Positions 1-7,790 of a stretch of DNA of 64,000 bases are shown here, piece by piece (the stretch's first letter is position 1; every line of letters starts with the position of its first letter). The DNA is from Rhizobium metallidurans. GTDB lineage: Bacteria; Pseudomonadota; Alphaproteobacteria; Rhizobiales; Rhizobiaceae. Under the pieces are notes generated by a model. It was not told the origin of the DNA. It worked only from the letters and a program-made list of their open reading frames with translations, and ran no database searches. A program made the translations under genes and the position numbers. The stretch is taken from positions 153,002 through 217,001 of the forward strand of contig NZ_JACIDW010000005.1 in the NCBI RefSeq assembly GCF_014196505.1, in the 5' to 3' direction.

Positions 1-2
1 CC

Positions 3-551
3 TATATCGGCTTCATTTTCAGCGAATCGCTGATCGGCGTGATGTTCGGAATGCTGGCCCGGCTCTATACGCTGGGCCTCCAGTTCGCCGCCAGCACCGT
101 CGCCATGATGATCGGCTACACGCAGCCGAGCGCGTCCGATATCTTTGAAGACGGCCAGGAGAGCGCGCTTTCCGGCTTCATCATCTTCGCCGGCATGATG
201 ATCCTGTTCATGTTGGATTTTCACCACCTCGTCTTCAGGGGGCTGATCGATTCCTACACCTCGATGCCGTTCGGCGGTGTCATGCAGATGCGCAGCACGC
301 TGATTTCGTTCACCGATACGCTATCGACGACGTTCTCCATCATGCTGCGGCTTTCGAGCCCGTTCCTCATCTACGGATTGTTGTTCAACGTCGCCATCGG
401 CTTCATCAACAAGCTGGCGCCGCAGATCCCGGTCTACTTCATCTCGACGCCTTATCTGCTCTTCGGTGGCCTCTTCCTCTTCTACTTCTCCGTCGCGGCG
501 ATGATCAGCCAGTTCGGCCAGTCCTTCACCAGCGTGTTCATGGGGCAGTAG
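3..551 (+). CDS. fliR: FliR, flagellar export gate protein (C-terminal part)
   Basis: FliR is an inner-membrane component of the flagellar type III export gate, working with FliP and FliQ. The frame is open from base 3 and enters from outside the window, so the start is missing and 182 residues remain. Several long hydrophobic segments are visible, for example GMMILFMLDFHHLVF, with the short polar links and many Phe and Met residues usual in this family. The C-terminus SQFGQSFTSVFMGQ looks like a natural end. The gene is followed 4 bases later by a FliJ-like gene, then FlgJ-like and FlgN-like genes, so it belongs to a flagellar operon. The identification rests on membrane character and context and is fairly sure. 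Confidence 0.85.
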   Translation, partial: YIGFIFSESLIGVMFGMLARLYTLGLQFAASTVAMMIGYTQPSASDIFEDGQESALSGFIIFAGMMILFMLDFHHLVFRGLIDSYTSMPFGGVMQMRSTLISFTDTLSTTFSIMLRLSSPFLIYGLLFNVAIGFINKLAPQIPVYFISTPYLLFGGLFLFYFSVAAMISQFGQSFTSVFMGQ

Positions 552-555
552 GCCG

Positions 556-969
556 ATGGCGGAAAAGACGCGCTCGGACAAGCTCAGGCGCCTCGTCGCG
601 GTCCAGCGGCATCTGGAGCAGATGGCTGAGTTCGATCTCGCCGAAACGACGCGCCAGCGCGCCGAGGTGAGCGAGGAGATGGACAGCGTCATTCATGCGC
701 TCGGCTCCATGGATCCGGTTCATCACGCTTTTTCGCAAGGCTATGCCGACCGCTTCAGCCGCCTCGGCATCAAGGACAAGCAGCTGACCGGCATGCAGGA
801 AGTTCACCAGATGCGCGTCCAGCAGGAGCGCGCCAAGGGAGACCGGCTGGAAGACGGCATGCGCGAGGCACTCGATGACGAGCGCCGCGAGGCCGACGAC
901 AACGCGGTCTATGATATCATCGATCAAAAATACGGTACGCCAGCCTCCAGCAAGCTTCAAAAATCATAA
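556..969 (+). CDS. FliJ-like coiled-coil flagellar protein
   Basis: The 137-residue product is charged, has no signal peptide or membrane segment, and is almost entirely predicted helix with heptad-like spacing (RLVAVQRHLEQMAEFDLAE, then MQEVHQMRVQQERAKGDRLE). Size and character match FliJ-type proteins, cytoplasmic coiled coils that act with the FliI ATPase and escort export chaperones. Similarity to FliJ is structural only, so this is an inference supported by position 4 bases after fliR. In rhizobial flagellar loci a gene of this size at this place is usually annotated as hypothetical. Confidence 0.6.
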   Translation: MAEKTRSDKLRRLVAVQRHLEQMAEFDLAETTRQRAEVSEEMDSVIHALGSMDPVHHAFSQGYADRFSRLGIKDKQLTGMQEVHQMRVQQERAKGDRLEDGMREALDDERREADDNAVYDIIDQKYGTPASSKLQKS

Positions 970-1001
970 TCGCTTCGATCTGAAATCAAGAGGATTATGA
1001 C

Positions 1002-1565
1002 GTGGCTATTTCACCCCCGAGTGATCTGGTTCTGGACGTTGTCAGGGCGGCCGACCCCATGGAGGTCCAGGCCGCTCAGGAAAAACTGAAGGCAAACCAG
1101 GCTGCTTTCGCGGCCAATAGCCTTGCCGAAGCGGGCAAGGGCTTCACCTCGGCGGTGGACATACTCGATCGCGCCTCCAGCAAGGCCGGCCTCGGCGACG
1201 TCAACAATCGCACCGGCAACACGACGCAAATCCCCGAGTCCTATCGCAAGTTCGAAGCGATGGTGCTGCAGAACTTCATCAAGAGCATGCTGCCAAGCGA
1301 GAGCGAAGAGGTCTACGGCAAGGGCGCCACCGGTGACATCTGGAAGGGCATGATGGCCGAACAGCTCGGCAACACCATCGCCAAGGGCGATGGCATCGGC
1401 GTTGCCAAGCAGCTTTATCAGGACGCTTTGAAGAAGCAGGAAGGCAGGGTCAACGCCTCCACCGACCAGAACGATCGCAGTGCCGCGGTCAACATGATCA
1501 ATGAAATACAGCGCCAGACGTTTGGCGTGACATCGACGGACAACAAGTCCGCAAACGACGCCTGA
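1002..1565 (+). CDS. FlgJ-like rod-binding protein without muramidase domain
   Basis: The 187-residue protein carries the rod-binding region found at the N-terminus of FlgJ: FEAMVLQNFIKSMLPSE followed by IWKGMMAEQLGNTIAKGDGIG (residues about 85-145). In enterobacteria FlgJ is a rod cap fused to a peptidoglycan hydrolase. Here the protein stops after the rod-binding part, as in other alphaproteobacteria where a separate lytic enzyme does the cutting. The start is GTG at 1002, preceded by an AAGAGGA ribosome binding site; no ATG fits as well. It lies in the flagellar operon between the FliJ-like and FlgN-like genes. The role in rod assembly is inferred from the family. Confidence 0.75.
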   Translation: MAISPPSDLVLDVVRAADPMEVQAAQEKLKANQAAFAANSLAEAGKGFTSAVDILDRASSKAGLGDVNNRTGNTTQIPESYRKFEAMVLQNFIKSMLPSESEEVYGKGATGDIWKGMMAEQLGNTIAKGDGIGVAKQLYQDALKKQEGRVNASTDQNDRSAAVNMINEIQRQTFGVTSTDNKSANDA

Positions 1566-1582
1566 GGGAATCGAGGAAAACA

Positions 1583-1948
1583 ATGGAAATAATCTCGAAC
1601 GAATACCGTATCAAATCGGTTCTTGGACGCCTGGAAATGATCATCGACAACGAGAACGCTCGCATCGGCAGCGATCCGCAGTTTGATCTCAAGGTGTCGA
1701 ATGCGCACAAGAGCCGCTGCCTCTATGAGCTGTCGATGCTCTTCAGCGATACCGATCCCAAGGAGCTCGCCGCTTCCCACCTTGAACAGTTGCATGGACT
1801 GAAGGAAAAGCTGGCGCTGAACGCCCGTCGCGTCGAGGCTCATCTCGAAGCCGTGCGCACGGTCGCCGACCTGCTGAAGAATGCGGTTCAGGACGCGGAC
1901 GCCGACGGCACCTATTCGCAGGAACAGTTCCTGGCGCGTGAACACTGA
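1583..1948 (+). CDS. FlgN-like export chaperone
   Basis: This 121-residue protein is acidic and helical with no membrane segment. It has the length and heptad pattern of FlgN, the cytoplasmic chaperone for the hook-filament junction proteins FlgK and FlgL (for example LEQLHGLKEKLALNARRVEA at about 67-86). ATG at 1583 follows a GAGGAAAA ribosome binding site. Its stop codon overlaps the start of the next gene (TGATG at 1946-1950), which suggests translational coupling. The FlgN assignment is by character and context, so moderately sure. Confidence 0.6.
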   Translation: MEIISNEYRIKSVLGRLEMIIDNENARIGSDPQFDLKVSNAHKSRCLYELSMLFSDTDPKELAASHLEQLHGLKEKLALNARRVEAHLEAVRTVADLLKNAVQDADADGTYSQEQFLAREH

Positions 1949-2481
1949 TGATTAAACTCGTTCTTACAGGCGTCTGGGTCTGCGTGATCACGCTGGCGGC
2001 GGTCTATATGTCGGTGACGCTGGCAACGGCGCCGGCTCCCGCCCCCGATCAGTCGAAGCAGAGCCTCGTCGAGCTTGTAAAGGGCGAGTCGATCACCATT
2101 CCTGTCGTCAAGGATGGCGCCGTCAGCGGCTATTTCCTCGGAAAGCTATCCTTCATGGTCAACAAGGAGATGGTGAAGGGCGCGACCCTGCCGCTCACCG
2201 AAATGACCACCGACGCGCTCTTCTCGCTGCTGGTCGGCAACAAGATGGTCGATATCGCCAATATGAAGTCGTTCGATCCGATTGCCTTCCGCGATATGGT
2301 CAAGAAAGACCTCAACACCAGCCTGGGCGGCGAGTACATCGATCAGGTATTGCTCGAGCAGCTCGACTATCTCTCCAAGGAAGAGGTCGCCGCCAATGCT
2401 TCCGGCCAGCCGAAGAAAACAGGCAAGCCGGTCAATGTCGTCCCGCCCGAGCCCGTCAAGGACGCGGCCGCCGGCGGCTGA
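1948..2481 (+). CDS. Conserved flagellar-operon protein with one membrane anchor
   Basis: The 177-residue product begins with a clear signal anchor (LVLTGVWVCVITLAAVYMSV, residues 4-23), followed by a short Pro/Ala linker and a soluble, probably periplasmic domain that includes SGYFLGKLSFMVNKE. It ends in a Pro- and Ala-rich tail. Topology resembles small FliL-like basal-body proteins, but I see no specific FliL motif and do not assign it. It is the last gene of the flagellar run and overlaps the FlgN-like gene by one base. A role at the flagellar basal body is inferred only from position. Confidence 0.6.
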   Translation: MIKLVLTGVWVCVITLAAVYMSVTLATAPAPAPDQSKQSLVELVKGESITIPVVKDGAVSGYFLGKLSFMVNKEMVKGATLPLTEMTTDALFSLLVGNKMVDIANMKSFDPIAFRDMVKKDLNTSLGGEYIDQVLLEQLDYLSKEEVAANASGQPKKTGKPVNVVPPEPVKDAAAGG

Positions 2482-2703
2482 CGACCGCTTGTCGTCGCGG
2501 TGCCCGCGTCACCGCGAGCAGCCGTCCTTCGTGGTTAACAAATCCCTGATATCGCCGGGAAAAATAGACCGGTTTTCCTAAAGGTTGTTTGACGGCGGCC
2601 TGTTATACCGTCCCGCGATGGGCCGACATGCGCGCCGCCTTCCGGATTTGGAAGCCGACGTCCGATCCCAGGCAGACCTCAGTGTTACCGGGATCTCCGA
2701 GCC

Positions 2704-3543
2704 ATGAAGCATTATCGTCAGGAAGCGGGTATGAACCTGATCGCGAATTTCGCGGTCCTCGCCTCTCGTCGCGCCATTTTCGATCTGCCTGTCTGCGATC
2801 TGGGTTGGGACGATGCGCTCGTCTTCATCAACGAGCTTCTGTCGATGCCGGTCGGCCAGACGTCCATCTCCTTCGTCAACGCGCACAATATGCTTCTGGC
2901 TCTGCGTGACGAGGAATATCGCGACATCCTCTCGCAGAACCTCGTTCTGCCGGATGGCATCGGTCTCAACATTGCATCGAAGATCGCGCACGGATCGCCT
3001 TTCCCGGCCAACCTGAACGGCACCGATTTCGTGCCCGCGCTGCTGACCTTCATGGAGCAGCCGCGCCGCATCGGCCTGATCGGCGGCACGCGCGCAGTGG
3101 TCGAGCGGGCGGCGGTGAATTTCCGCCGGCATGCGCCCTGGCATGAATTCATCGTGATTTCCGACGGCTTCTTCGACAAGAACGAGCCGTCCGCCGTCCT
3201 TGCCGAGGTCGCCGCGCAGGATCTCGACATTGTCATCGTCGGCATGGGCACGCCGTTGCAGGAGAAGTGGGCGCACAAGCACATTCGCGCCGATCACGCG
3301 CGCCTGGTGCTGACCGTCGGCGCCCTGTTCGATTTCGTCTCCGGCTCGGTGCCGCGTGCCCCGAAGCTGGTGCGCTCGATGCGCCTGGAATGGGCCTACA
3401 GGCTCGTCCAGGAACCGGGTCGCCTCTGGCGCCGTTATGCGCTCGGCATCCCGGCCTTTCTTTATCAGGTCGCCAAGTATCGGTTCAGCCGCCGCAAGGT
3501 CATCCTGAAGCGCTCGGAAATCGGCGACGTCAGTCGAGGTTGA
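2704..3543 (+). CDS. WecG/TagA/CpsF-family glycosyltransferase
   Basis: A family GT26 glycosyltransferase, which transfers a sugar (often N-acetylmannosamine or its uronic acid) from UDP to a lipid-linked intermediate at the inner face of the membrane. Family motifs are clear: SFVNAHNML, LVLPDGIG, NLNGTDFVP, GLIGGT, VGMGTPLQEKW and VGALFDFVSGSVPRAP. The length of 279 residues is normal. A second in-frame ATG at 2731 has a better spaced AGGA and could be the true start (270 residues). The next gene encodes a chain-length-type membrane protein, so the pair probably makes or exports a polysaccharide. The acceptor and sugar cannot be told from sequence. Confidence 0.85.
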   Translation: MKHYRQEAGMNLIANFAVLASRRAIFDLPVCDLGWDDALVFINELLSMPVGQTSISFVNAHNMLLALRDEEYRDILSQNLVLPDGIGLNIASKIAHGSPFPANLNGTDFVPALLTFMEQPRRIGLIGGTRAVVERAAVNFRRHAPWHEFIVISDGFFDKNEPSAVLAEVAAQDLDIVIVGMGTPLQEKWAHKHIRADHARLVLTVGALFDFVSGSVPRAPKLVRSMRLEWAYRLVQEPGRLWRRYALGIPAFLYQVAKYRFSRRKVILKRSEIGDVSRG

Positions 3544-3638
3544 GCGAAAATTAACCTTTTGTTTGCCAAGCCTGTTTAGGCTCGATTAACCACACGCGAC
3601 TGCGATGGGTTCGATCGTTCCATGCACGAGACTTGGTG

Positions 3639-5465
3639 ATGCGCGAAAATCATTCGAGACGTCCCACCCATTCATGGCCATCCGCGCCGAGAGATGAAGC
3701 CGGCTCGAACCGTCTTGACGCGGACCACTTCCCGCTAGAATTGGCCGTGCCGGAAGCGGAGTTGCTGCGGATCATCGAACGGGCCCTTCAGGCGCAGCGA
3801 ATGCCACAACCGGAAGAGCCCGCGACGCAGGACGCCGTCCCGCCTCTCGTCAGCCGCATCGAAACCATTCTCGGCAAAAGGCTCGAGGCCGCCAACGATG
3901 GCGCCACCCCGCCGAAGCAGCCGCTCGACAACGCCGCGCCGAATGCCGCCGTCCCTGACGCCGGTGCCCCGCACGCCGGTGCCCCTGACGCCGCGGCGAT
4001 GGACGATCTGATAGACGATCTGGCTGCGCAGGAATTTCGCGTCGAATCGGCAGCGCACCCGGACATCGAGCATTCGGCGCCGGCATTCCGCCGCAGCCGC
4101 CGGTCGCTGATCGCCGCCGGCGCGCTTTCCGCGCTGGGCGCTCTTGCAGGAGCGATGACCCCGGGCGAGCCATCCGGCTTTCGGGCGCAAAGCCTGCTCG
4201 GCGTCGACGGCGCCGCCAAGGACCGGCCGGCCCTTGTCACAGCGGCACACGATGCCTTGCTCTCGCGGAAAACAGTCGCGACCGCCGTGGCCAGATTGAG
4301 GCTCGACCGCGACGCTGAGTTCGCTGGCGCCAGCGGCAGCGCATTCAATGTCGTCGTCGATATCCTGTCGCCGAGCGGCGTGGCCGCCGATCCGGTCTCG
4401 CGCGCCGAGGCGTCTCTCGCCGCCGCCATTCGTGCCTCGGCCGATCCGAAATCCGGAACGGTCGGGTTCAGCGTCACGACATCGAGTGCTGCGAAATCCG
4501 CGCGCATCGCGTCCTATCTCGTCTCGACCGTAGCCAATCCCGCGTCGACCGCGATCGTCAGCGACAGCGCGGCGAAGAACGCAAGCGCGCAGGCGGATGC
4601 CGAACTGGACGCCTTCACCAGGACGAACGGCCAGGGCAATGTCGAGGTTGCAACCCGGCTGCAGCAGCAGCTTGTCGAGGCCAACGGCGCCCTGCAGGAC
4701 GCGCAGCAGAGGATCGTGGCGGCGAAGGAGCGCGCCGACCTGCTGAAGACCGCGACCGCCGACGATGCGCTGACCGGCGCGCTCGCCGCCGAAATCACCT
4801 CGCCGGCGCTGGACGAGCGCCGTGGCCGCTATGCGCTGGCCAAGTCGACGCTCGCGCAGCTTGCCGCCAGCCTCGGTCCCCGGCATCCGCGTCTGATCGC
4901 CCAGCAGGCCGAGGTGGATGGCCTGCGCGACAGCATCGGACAGGAGCTAGGCAGGCTGTCGCGCGATGCCGCCGACGAAGTCAAGTCGGCTGTCGGCGCT
5001 GTCAGGCAGCTTGGCGACCAGAGAAACACGCTGATCGCGCAAAGCCGCGACACCGGCGTCGATCTCGCCAAGCTGACGGAACTGCGCGAAAAATCGGCCG
5101 CGGTGCGCCAGCGTCTCGAAGATCGGCTCGGCACCGGCGCGATCGGCGCCGATGGCGCGCCGGTGCGGGTCATCAAGGCTCCCGTCGTAACGGCCGTCGA
5201 ACCCGGCCGAGGCCCGTGGCTGGCCCCGGCACTCGGCGCGCTGGCTGGCCTCGCCTTCGGTCTTGCGGGCTTCAGGCGACGCGTGGATGCGGGCAAGACC
5301 ATCGCGCACAGCGAGCCGGTCGCCGCGATCGAGCCGTCGGTCGATATCCCGCGTCAGCCTGTGTCGGAGCCCGTGGCCGAGCACGCCGCGGACGAGGTCG
5401 AAATCCTCCGCGCCGAGATCGCCGCCATGCGCGACCGCCTGCGCTCCTACGCCGCGACGGCCTGA
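3639..5465 (+). CDS. Wzz/GumC-like polysaccharide chain-length protein
   Basis: This 608-residue protein looks like a polysaccharide co-polymerase without a kinase domain. The N-terminal 150 residues are polar with a Pro/Ala repeat (P-D/H-A-G-A-P units around 3950-3990). A short hydrophobic segment follows (LIAAGALSALGALAG), then a long helical domain (about 300-490) with the family motif LGPRHPRLIAQQAEVDGLR, and a second membrane segment near the end (WLAPALGALAGLAFGLAGF). The pattern matches GumC and ExoP proteins. No Walker A motif or Tyr-rich tail is present. TTG (3633), GTG (3636) and ATG (3639) start codons lie in a row; I chose ATG. It probably pairs with the upstream glycosyltransferase. 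Confidence 0.7.
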   Translation: MRENHSRRPTHSWPSAPRDEAGSNRLDADHFPLELAVPEAELLRIIERALQAQRMPQPEEPATQDAVPPLVSRIETILGKRLEAANDGATPPKQPLDNAAPNAAVPDAGAPHAGAPDAAAMDDLIDDLAAQEFRVESAAHPDIEHSAPAFRRSRRSLIAAGALSALGALAGAMTPGEPSGFRAQSLLGVDGAAKDRPALVTAAHDALLSRKTVATAVARLRLDRDAEFAGASGSAFNVVVDILSPSGVAADPVSRAEASLAAAIRASADPKSGTVGFSVTTSSAAKSARIASYLVSTVANPASTAIVSDSAAKNASAQADAELDAFTRTNGQGNVEVATRLQQQLVEANGALQDAQQRIVAAKERADLLKTATADDALTGALAAEITSPALDERRGRYALAKSTLAQLAASLGPRHPRLIAQQAEVDGLRDSIGQELGRLSRDAADEVKSAVGAVRQLGDQRNTLIAQSRDTGVDLAKLTELREKSAAVRQRLEDRLGTGAIGADGAPVRVIKAPVVTAVEPGRGPWLAPALGALAGLAFGLAGFRRRVDAGKTIAHSEPVAAIEPSVDIPRQPVSEPVAEHAADEVEILRAEIAAMRDRLRSYAATA

Positions 5466-5588
5466 TCGTCACCCACCTGCGGCATGATTGTACTTGCATT
5501 TCTCGTTTCAGGCAGGATAGGGCGTGGACAGGCAAATTGTGTCTGATGCCGCCGACTAGAATGGCGGCGTAGTGGCAGGGAGACGGTC

Positions 5589-6488
5589 TTGGCGACAGTA
5601 ATCGACGGCAAACAGGTTGCAGCTTCGGTCATCGAAACGGTGAAGGCGGCGACCGCGGCATTGGACAAGCAGAGCGGTGTTCAGACCGGTCTCGCGGTCA
5701 TCATCGTCGGCGACGATCCGGCAAGCCACGCCTATGTGAACTCGAAGAGCAAGATGGCCAAGGAATGCGGCTTCAAATCCGTGCAGCACACGCTGCCGAT
5801 CGAGACGACGCAGGAAGAGCTGGCCGCGCTCGTGGCCTCGCTCAACGCCGATGACGCGATCCACGGCATCCTCGTGCAATTGCCGCTGCCCAGGCATCTG
5901 AATTCCGAGGCGATCATCCAGTCGATCCTGCCTGAGAAGGATGTCGACGGTCTTCACGTCGTCAACGCCGGCAAGCTGGCGGTCGGCGATCTGCGGACGG
6001 GTTTGGTTTCCTGCACGCCGGCCGGGGCCATGGTCTTCGTGCGCCGCACCCATGGCGAGGATCTCTCCGGCCTCAACGCCGTCGTCGTCGGCCGTTCCAA
6101 TCTGTTCGGCAAGCCGATGGCGCAGTTGCTGCTCAACGCCAACGCCACGGTGACCATCGCGCATTCCAGAACCAAGGATCTCCCGTCGGTCTGCCGCAAC
6201 GCCGATATTCTGGTTGCCGCCGTCGGTCGTCCCGAGATGGTGAAGGCCGACTGGGTCAAGCGCGGCGCCACCGTCATCGACGTCGGCATCAACCGCATCG
6301 CCGCACCCGAAAAGGGTGAGGGGAAGACACGCCTGGTGGGCGACGTCGCCTTCGCCGAGGCCGCCGAGGTCGCGGATGTCATCACGCCCGTGCCGGGTGG
6401 CGTCGGCCCGATGACGATCGCCATGCTGATGGCCAACACCGTCATCGCCGCGCACCGCGCCGCCGGCCAGACGCCGCCGAAGTTTTGA
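5589..6488 (+). CDS. folD: FolD, methylenetetrahydrofolate dehydrogenase/cyclohydrolase
   Basis: FolD interconverts 5,10-methylene-, methenyl- and 10-formyl-tetrahydrofolate in the cytoplasm, feeding purine and formyl-Met synthesis. The 299-residue protein shows the family motifs: [13 protein letters not shown] with the catalytic Lys, the ILVQLPLP region, GRSNLFGKP in the NADP-binding part and [15 protein letters not shown] near the C-terminus. The start is TTG at 5589, placed 4 bases after GGGAGA and giving the usual MATVIDGK N-terminus; no nearby ATG fits. It converges on aglR with a 6-base gap. Identification is firm. Confidence 0.96.
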   Translation: MATVIDGKQVAASVIETVKAATAALDKQSGVQTGLAVIIVGDDPASHAYVNSKSKMAKECGFKSVQHTLPIETTQEELAALVASLNADDAIHGILVQLPLPRHLNSEAIIQSILPEKDVDGLHVVNAGKLAVGDLRTGLVSCTPAGAMVFVRRTHGEDLSGLNAVVVGRSNLFGKPMAQLLLNANATVTIAHSRTKDLPSVCRNADILVAAVGRPEMVKADWVKRGATVIDVGINRIAAPEKGEGKTRLVGDVAFAEAAEVADVITPVPGGVGPMTIAMLMANTVIAAHRAAGQTPPKF

Positions 6489-6494
6489 TCGAGA

Positions 6495-7517
6495 CTAGCG
6501 CGGCGCCGCGCCCGTCGACGCCCGCACGATCAGCTCCGTCTTCCAGAGTTCCTGTTCCGGGAAGGGGCCGTCCTGCTTGACGGTCCCGATCAGTCGCTCG
6601 GCGATCCTGACACCCGCCGCGCGCAGCGATGAACGCGTCGTCGTCAGCGGCACGGAGAAATTCTCCGGCTTCAGATGCGGCAGCACGTCGTCATGGGCGA
6701 TGAGCGAAATATCCTCGCCGAGTTTCAGCCCCGCCTGCGTCACCGCGCGGATGGCGCCAAGCGCCAGAACCGTACTCGAGCAGAGAATGGCGGTCGGCGG
6801 CTCCGGCAACTGCAGGAAGCGCTCCATCGCCAATTGCCCGTGCTCGTCGGTCATCGACATGTGGCTGACGCAGCTCTCGGGCAGTTCCAGCCCCCGTTCG
6901 GCGAGCGCCGAGACCACGCCCTTGTTGCGGCGGATGGCGAAATCCAGATGCCCCGGCCCGTTCAGCAGGCAGAAATGCCTATGCCCGAGCTGCAGCAACA
7001 GCCGCGTCGCGTCATAGAAGGCACCCTCGTTGTCGATGTCGAGATAGGGATAATCCGGCTCGGTGCCGAACGAGCGGCCATGCACCAGAAACGGCATGGA
7101 CAGCGATTTCAGAAGCGGCAGCCGGGGATCGTGCCCGCGCATGTAGGCGACGAACAGCGCATCCACATTGCCGCTGATCGCGAGCCGCCTGAGCGCGCCC
7201 ACCTCGTCGTCGGGATCGGCCGGCATGATGACGAAATGAAAGTCGTGCCTTACCGCTTCCTCGCCAAGCCCGGTCAGGAATTCGCCGAAATGCACGTCGG
7301 AATAATGCCCGGGCGCGGTGGGCATGACGAGGCCGATCGAGCCCGCCTTGCCGGTCGCCAGCCGCTGCGCCGCCTTGTTCGGCCGGTAGCCGGTCTCCTG
7401 TACGGCGCGCAGCACCCGCTCGCGTGTCGCCTCGTTGACCTCGGGATAACCGTTCAACGCACGGCTCACCGTCGTCTGGGACAGGCCCAGCATTTCCGAT
7501 AGCTGTTTCAGATTCAC
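6495..7517 (-). CDS. aglR: AglR, LacI-family regulator of alpha-glucoside genes
   Basis: A 340-residue LacI/GalR regulator. The helix-turn-helix is at the N-terminus (LKQLSEMLGLSQTTVSRALNG), followed by the hinge region (RPNKAAQRLATGKAGSIGLV) and a periplasmic-binding-like sugar domain. It is divergent from aglE, and the 273-base gap holds two near-identical LacI-type palindromes, consistent with repression of aglEFGAK and relief by an alpha-glucoside. Gene order matches the S. meliloti agl locus. The inducer is inferred. Confidence 0.9.
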   Translation of the reverse strand: MNLKQLSEMLGLSQTTVSRALNGYPEVNEATRERVLRAVQETGYRPNKAAQRLATGKAGSIGLVMPTAPGHYSDVHFGEFLTGLGEEAVRHDFHFVIMPADPDDEVGALRRLAISGNVDALFVAYMRGHDPRLPLLKSLSMPFLVHGRSFGTEPDYPYLDIDNEGAFYDATRLLLQLGHRHFCLLNGPGHLDFAIRRNKGVVSALAERGLELPESCVSHMSMTDEHGQLAMERFLQLPEPPTAILCSSTVLALGAIRAVTQAGLKLGEDISLIAHDDVLPHLKPENFSVPLTTTRSSLRAAGVRIAERLIGTVKQDGPFPEQELWKTELIVRASTGAAPR

Positions 7518-7568
7518 GTGTTAAACTTCCTCCACACGCCCTGGAGGTCATCTCTCCCAAATGGCATC

Positions 7569-7580
7569 CAAAGCGCTTTT
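7569..7580. promoter_or_regulatory. Candidate AglR operator 1
   Basis: CAAAGCGCTTTT contains the palindrome AAAGCGCTTT, the typical form of LacI-family sugar-repressor sites. It lies about 50 bases upstream of the aglR start codon, in position to block aglR itself. Its centre is 161 bases from operator 2. Confidence 0.65.
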
Positions 7581-7602
7581 GTTAATGTAGCAGCTGCCAA
7601 GC

Positions 7603-7631
7603 TTGACTCAAGAAAAATCGCTCCATATTTC
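7603..7631 (+). promoter_or_regulatory. Candidate sigma-70 promoter toward aglE
   Basis: TTGACT, 17 bases, TATTTC, on the aglE strand between the two AglR operators. Another TTGACT (7692-7697) lies nearer aglE but has a poorer -10 element. Which one is used cannot be decided from sequence. Confidence 0.4.
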
Positions 7632-7729
7632 CGTTCAAGCCTTGCTGCATCGCGATAATTCGCGGCTCCGAGGCAGGTTTTGCGAATTGCCTTGACTCTT
7701 TTGTGCCGAAAGTGAAATGAGTTCGTTGT

Positions 7730-7741
7730 CAAAGCGCTTTG
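7730..7741. promoter_or_regulatory. Candidate AglR operator 2
   Basis: CAAAGCGCTTTG is a perfect 12-base palindrome 49 bases before the aglE start codon. It shares the ten-base core with operator 1. Two matching sites about 160 bases apart would allow DNA looping by a tetrameric LacI-type repressor. Confidence 0.7.
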
Positions 7742-7790
7742 GAGTTTCGATTGCAAAGCGTGATTGGGATTGTGATGGGAGGTTGATCAC

